Source: Paenibacillus_AB hodogayensis
Lineage (GTDB): Bacteria; Bacillota; Bacilli; Paenibacillales; NBRC-103111
Length of the DNA stretch: 64,000 nt
NCBI RefSeq assembly: GCF_039536325.1
Contig: NZ_BAAAYO010000007.1
Coordinates: 116,986 to 180,985 of the forward strand
Reading direction: 5' to 3'
Shown: positions 60,872 through 64,000 of the stretch, in pieces
Numbering within the stretch: position 1 is the stretch's first letter
How the letters are laid out: every line of letters begins with the position of its first letter
Notes under the pieces: generated by a model
Databases searched by the model: none
What the model saw: only the letters and a program-made list of their open reading frames with translations
Told to the model about the DNA's origin: nothing
Translations under genes and position numbers: made by a program

Positions 60872-61657
60872 ATGACGAAGCAAACCGGACGGGAAACGGA
60901 GAAAGCTGCCCATAACCCGGATAATTCGGCCAATTTGCCGAACACGGCGAACGGTGTGAAGCCAAGCATAGCGAATTTGGATTGGGCCTTGATCGGGCAA
61001 TCGCTGGATGAGCAGGGCTACGCAAAGCTCCCCGGCTTGATCAGCAAAACCGAGTGCGCGGAAATGATCGGCACTTATGAGGAAGAAGAGCGTTTTCGAA
61101 CGAAGATTGACATGGCCCGCTACCGGTTCGGGATCGGGGAGTACAAATATTACAACGCTCCTCTTCCCTTGCTGCTGGAACAACTGCGCGAGGGACTGTA
61201 TCCGGGGCTTGCGGCAACCGCCAATCGCTGGCTGGAGCAGTTGGGCGAGCCTGCTTCTTATCCCGCTGCATTGGCGGAATTCCTCGACCGGTGCCATCGA
61301 GAGGGGCAGAACCGCCCAACGCCATTGCTCTTGAAATATGAAGCCGGGGGCTTCAATTGCCTGCATCAGGACTTGTACGGAAACGTATATTTTCCCTTTC
61401 AGGTCGTCATCGCTCTCAATCAACGAGAAGAAGATTACACGGGCGGGGAGTTTCTTTTGGTGGAACAAAGACCGCGGGCGCAAAGCCGCGGTCACGCCAT
61501 CGCGCTGCAGCAAGGGGAAGGTCTGATTTTTCCGACCCGTCATCGGCCCGTTTCGGGAACGCGTGGCTATTATAAAACAACGCTTCGCCACGGCGTAAGC
61601 ACGGTAACGACAGGTAAGAGATACAGCCTGGGTATTATTTTTCACGATGCGAAATAG
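60872..61657 (+). CDS. 2-oxoglutarate/Fe(II)-dependent oxygenase
   Basis: 261 residues from ATG 60872. The DSBH core has H-x-D in NCLHQDLYGNVYFPFQVVIA and the second histidine in KTTLRHGVSTVTTGKRYSLG, with the arginine of oxoglutarate binding; LPGLISKTECAEMIGTYEEE is the N-terminal helix of this prolyl-hydroxylase-like group (PF09859 type). Homologues hydroxylate unknown targets and are often near DNA-alkylation repair genes, which is not seen here. The ribosome site is weak (GAGGTGAA). Confidence 0.85.
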   Translation: MTKQTGRETEKAAHNPDNSANLPNTANGVKPSIANLDWALIGQSLDEQGYAKLPGLISKTECAEMIGTYEEEERFRTKIDMARYRFGIGEYKYYNAPLPLLLEQLREGLYPGLAATANRWLEQLGEPASYPAALAEFLDRCHREGQNRPTPLLLKYEAGGFNCLHQDLYGNVYFPFQVVIALNQREEDYTGGEFLLVEQRPRAQSRGHAIALQQGEGLIFPTRHRPVSGTRGYYKTTLRHGVSTVTTGKRYSLGIIFHDAK

Positions 61658-61936
61658 GGCTGAATCCCTGAAACGATCGCAAAGTTAAGAAATTTCCCCC
61701 TAAGTCGGTGTATTCTTTGTGCAGGAAACGGAGCGATCCGTCTCCGGCATGATTGCCGAACAGGGGGATTTTTTATTGGAGCCAGTTTTGCGTTTATCTT
61801 TATGTGAATGGATGGAGCGGAGCCCGCGAATGTCCGCAGCGTGCAAAATCGTACCAATTCGACGCATGTTCATACATAGATGCAAGGTTAGAACGGGAAG
61901 TACAATAAATAAAGGACTATAGGGGAGGGTTTACGG

Positions 61937-63943
61937 ATGATCAACCGAAATCAGCAGCAAGACAACGACCAAAGTCGTTTGCAGGAAGAGCATCGGGTAC
62001 AGTCGACCGATCGCAGAAAATTGCTCGTCGCTATCGGCGCAACGGCAGGTTTGGCAATGGCTTCTTCAAGCCTATGGATCGGAGACACGATGGCTGCGAG
62101 TGTCACTTCTAATGTATACGGCCCGAATGACACTGTTCCGTGTTGTATGGAAGACTGGTACAATGTGCGGCAGTACGGGGCGAAAGGGGACGGAAGCACC
62201 GACGACGGATCGGCCTTGTACAATCTTATAAATCTGACAGTCGCGGGACAAGCCGCCGCCTTATATTTCCCGCCAGGGAATTACCGGCTTGCCTCGAGCT
62301 TCGTTTTCCCGGATCATATCGGACTGTTCTTTAGTGCAGGCGCTTCACTCGTCCTGGACGCAAGCGTGGAGGTCACGATAAACGGAATGTTTGATGCGCC
62401 GCCGCGAGCCGTATTCCAGGGCAGCGGAAACGTGAAAGGGAAGGCGTTCGGCAAAACGCTCATTCCCCAATGGTGGGGTGCTCTCGGCAATGCGGTCGCC
62501 GACGATACTTCTGCCATACAAGCCGCACTGGACGCCGCTTCGGCCAACAGAGGCTCCGTCTACTTGCCCAATGGCGATTACAAGACGACATCCCCGCTCG
62601 TTATTCATTGGACACCATCGCCACAGACGGGAAAAGTAGCCAGACCGGCTATTTCCTCGATAAGGGGGGAAGGGAAAAATACGAATATTATAGGCACGAT
62701 CCAGACGCCCGGCCGGGCCATACTCGAATTGCTCGGGTCCAGCAATTCCTATGCCGTCGATATCGCCATATCGGATATTACGCTGAGGATGAAAAACGGC
62801 AGCCCCGAGGCGTTTTGCCTGCGGGTGGGAGACTGCAAGGAATTCTTCGAAGCGCGACGCATCCTATGCAAAGGAGCCAACGGACTTGCTCTGCGAATCT
62901 CATCCTCCGGCTCTTACGCGCAAATGAGCACTCGTTTTGTCCAGTGCAGCTTCCGCAGCAACTATAATTCGGAATGGTTCGCCAATGATGCTCTGGCCGA
63001 AGTTTACGCCGTAAAGCCGGAGTCGTCGGGCGCCAAGTGGGATAATGTCCGCTTTGAATCGTGCCTGTTTAACGGGTTAGTCGAGACGAGAGCCCATATC
63101 GCCGATTTCGTCAGCTGCCAGTTTGCGGTCAATCCGAGTCGTCCCGTCACTTCGCGCGAATTCAATGCGAACGTATCCGTTCGTATTGGCAACGCTTCGT
63201 TCCAGCATTGCTATTTCGAGGATCATGATGCCGCGGTTCTGATCAAACCAACGCTTGCCGATGTGGATAAGGTGCTGATTGCCGACTGCCATTTTTCTGG
63301 CGTCTCCAACTTCCAGTCTGCCAGTTGCCGATATGGCGTACAAATTGAAAGCGGTACCAAAAAACTTGGTGTTGTCGAACTGGAACGCTGCCGGTTCGGA
63401 GACAACTCCTATACGATCGCTTCGATCCGGAATGCGGGCAACGCCAAATCGGTTCATGTGGACAAATGCATCAACCTGCAAAGTCCGGATGTGCCGATCC
63501 GAATCGTTCATACGGTCGGCAATTTCAGCATAAGCTCGGCCGATGCTCCGCAGTCTGTCCGCAAGGAGACGTTGCGGTTCGCCGCTTCCGCAAACGTTCC
63601 TTCTTCCGGCCTCGCGATGAGGCTCGACGATCTTCAGGCAACGCGGTTTTATCAGCTGGAGCGGGACTGCTGGATCAGCAGAATCAAAGTAATTGCCGAC
63701 GGACAAATCGTATCCGGCTCTCTCGGCATCAAGCTGCAGAGAAACGGTTTGACCGAGGCCACCTTCATTTATCCGGACCAGTTCACGGTAAAGTCGGCTG
63801 ACGGCACCGAGCAAGGGTATTTGTTAAATCCGCTATCCGCCGGCGTGTTCCTGCCGAACGACGCTATCGGAGTCGATATCCAAACGGACAGCCTGTCTCC
63901 GGTTCCCTTGTCGATTCAAATCATGCTGGAGCTGGCGTACTAG
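61937..63943 (+). CDS. Tat-exported beta-helix protein, tailspike-like (paralogue 3 of 3)
   Basis: 668 residues from ATG 61937 with GGGGAGGG upstream. Twin-arginine motif STDRRKLLVAIGATAG (about residues 25-38), then SNVYGPNDT as in the copy at 27325, then NVRQYGAKGDGSTDDGSALY, and a second pectate_lyase_3-like start WWGALGNAVADDTSAIQAAL. Beta-helix rungs run to about residue 540, followed by a C-terminal jelly-roll-like domain of about 120 residues. Like its paralogues it is presumed to bind or degrade an acidic polysaccharide outside the cell. Its stop codon abuts the end of an insertion sequence. Confidence 0.85.
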   Translation: MINRNQQQDNDQSRLQEEHRVQSTDRRKLLVAIGATAGLAMASSSLWIGDTMAASVTSNVYGPNDTVPCCMEDWYNVRQYGAKGDGSTDDGSALYNLINLTVAGQAAALYFPPGNYRLASSFVFPDHIGLFFSAGASLVLDASVEVTINGMFDAPPRAVFQGSGNVKGKAFGKTLIPQWWGALGNAVADDTSAIQAALDAASANRGSVYLPNGDYKTTSPLVIHWTPSPQTGKVARPAISSIRGEGKNTNIIGTIQTPGRAILELLGSSNSYAVDIAISDITLRMKNGSPEAFCLRVGDCKEFFEARRILCKGANGLALRISSSGSYAQMSTRFVQCSFRSNYNSEWFANDALAEVYAVKPESSGAKWDNVRFESCLFNGLVETRAHIADFVSCQFAVNPSRPVTSREFNANVSVRIGNASFQHCYFEDHDAAVLIKPTLADVDKVLIADCHFSGVSNFQSASCRYGVQIESGTKKLGVVELERCRFGDNSYTIASIRNAGNAKSVHVDKCINLQSPDVPIRIVHTVGNFSISSADAPQSVRKETLRFAASANVPSSGLAMRLDDLQATRFYQLERDCWISRIKVIADGQIVSGSLGIKLQRNGLTEATFIYPDQFTVKSADGTEQGYLLNPLSAGVFLPNDAIGVDIQTDSLSPVPLSIQIMLELAY

Positions 63944-63944
63944 A

Positions 63945-64000
63945 GCGTGTCTTCAAACCTAATTGAGCCAAAGCAAAATAGAGGCCAGCGACAAAAAGGC
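63945..64000 (-). mobile_element. end of an IS5-type insertion sequence (rest outside the window)
   Basis: On the minus strand 64000-63959 reads AFLSLASILLWLN then TAG, the C-terminus of IS5/IS1182-like DDE transposases. AGCGTGTCTTCAAACC directly follows the stop and looks like the terminal inverted repeat. It touches the stop codon of the beta-helix gene; CTAG there would suit the YTAR target of IS5-group elements. Confidence 0.5.

Noticed and set aside
61719..61922. 67-codon frame upstream of the third beta-helix gene
   Set aside because: No ribosome site, no recognisable family, unrelated frames on both strands equally open.
1..64000. CRISPR array, prophage or integrative element
   Set aside because: No regularly spaced repeats, no integrase, terminase or capsid genes; tailspike-like proteins have Tat signals and lie among carbohydrate genes, so they are not taken as phage genes.

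Overview
The window looks like chromosome of a soil Paenibacillaceae bacterium (Paenibacillus or Cohnella type; inference). Base composition is moderately GC-rich, most genes have strong Gram-positive ribosome binding sites (AAGGAGG-like), several genes start with TTG or GTG, secreted substrate-binding proteins carry lipoboxes, and the gene families (GlpP, DUF3231, orphan sugar-binding lipoproteins, Tat-exported beta-helix proteins, AraC/LacI regulators beside glycoside hydrolases) are typical of that group. No rRNA, tRNA, CRISPR array or replication origin was seen.

Layout. 1-2.2 kb: end of a large secreted carbohydrate-active protein, terminators, a cluster of short intergenic repeats and a decayed IS3-type transposase end. 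2.2-15.9 kb: general genes, namely a Tet(L)/Tet(K)-like efflux pump behind a leader-peptide attenuator, a serine hydrolase with a two-component system, a DMT exporter facing a LysR regulator, a YdcF-type gene with an internal deletion, a BNR-repeat gene remnant, a phosphotransferase, a LysR/APC-permease divergent pair with a clear palindrome, DUF1003 and DUF3231 genes. 16.0-23.2 kb: GlpP, a terminator hairpin of the kind GlpP acts on, then an UgpABE-like transporter interleaved with two related metallophosphoesterases and a HAD phosphatase: a candidate phosphodiester or glycerol-phosphate scavenging operon.

23.2-44.4 kb: an accessory polysaccharide region. LacI regulator, FAD oxidoreductase, orphan solute-binding lipoprotein, Tat-exported beta-helix protein; then AraC, GH78 rhamnosidase, second orphan lipoprotein, WbsX/GH99-like modular protein; a polysaccharide-deacetylase-like gene on the other strand; a second Tat beta-helix protein, a third orphan lipoprotein and a broken glycoside hydrolase. 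A fourth orphan lipoprotein lies at 51.4 kb and a third Tat beta-helix protein at 61.9 kb. The four lipoproteins are clearly paralogous and none has transporter permeases next to it, so capture, surface display or sensing is as likely as uptake.

44.6-64.0 kb: small and housekeeping-type genes: DUF59 protein, TetR with drug efflux MFS, thioredoxin-reductase-like enzyme, TetR with a 21-bp palindrome before DUF2306 and DJ-1/PfpI genes, AraC with PhyH dioxygenase, a leftover LacI 3' fragment, GNAT, cupin, two VOC proteins each preceded by a similar terminal-inverted-repeat element, an ECF sigma factor with a translationally coupled membrane-anchored PD40 protein, a frameshifted SMI1/KNR4-like gene, a 2OG oxygenase, and, at the right edge, the end of an IS5-type insertion sequence abutting the last beta-helix gene.

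All functional calls come from reading translated sequence and motif recognition; no database search was run.
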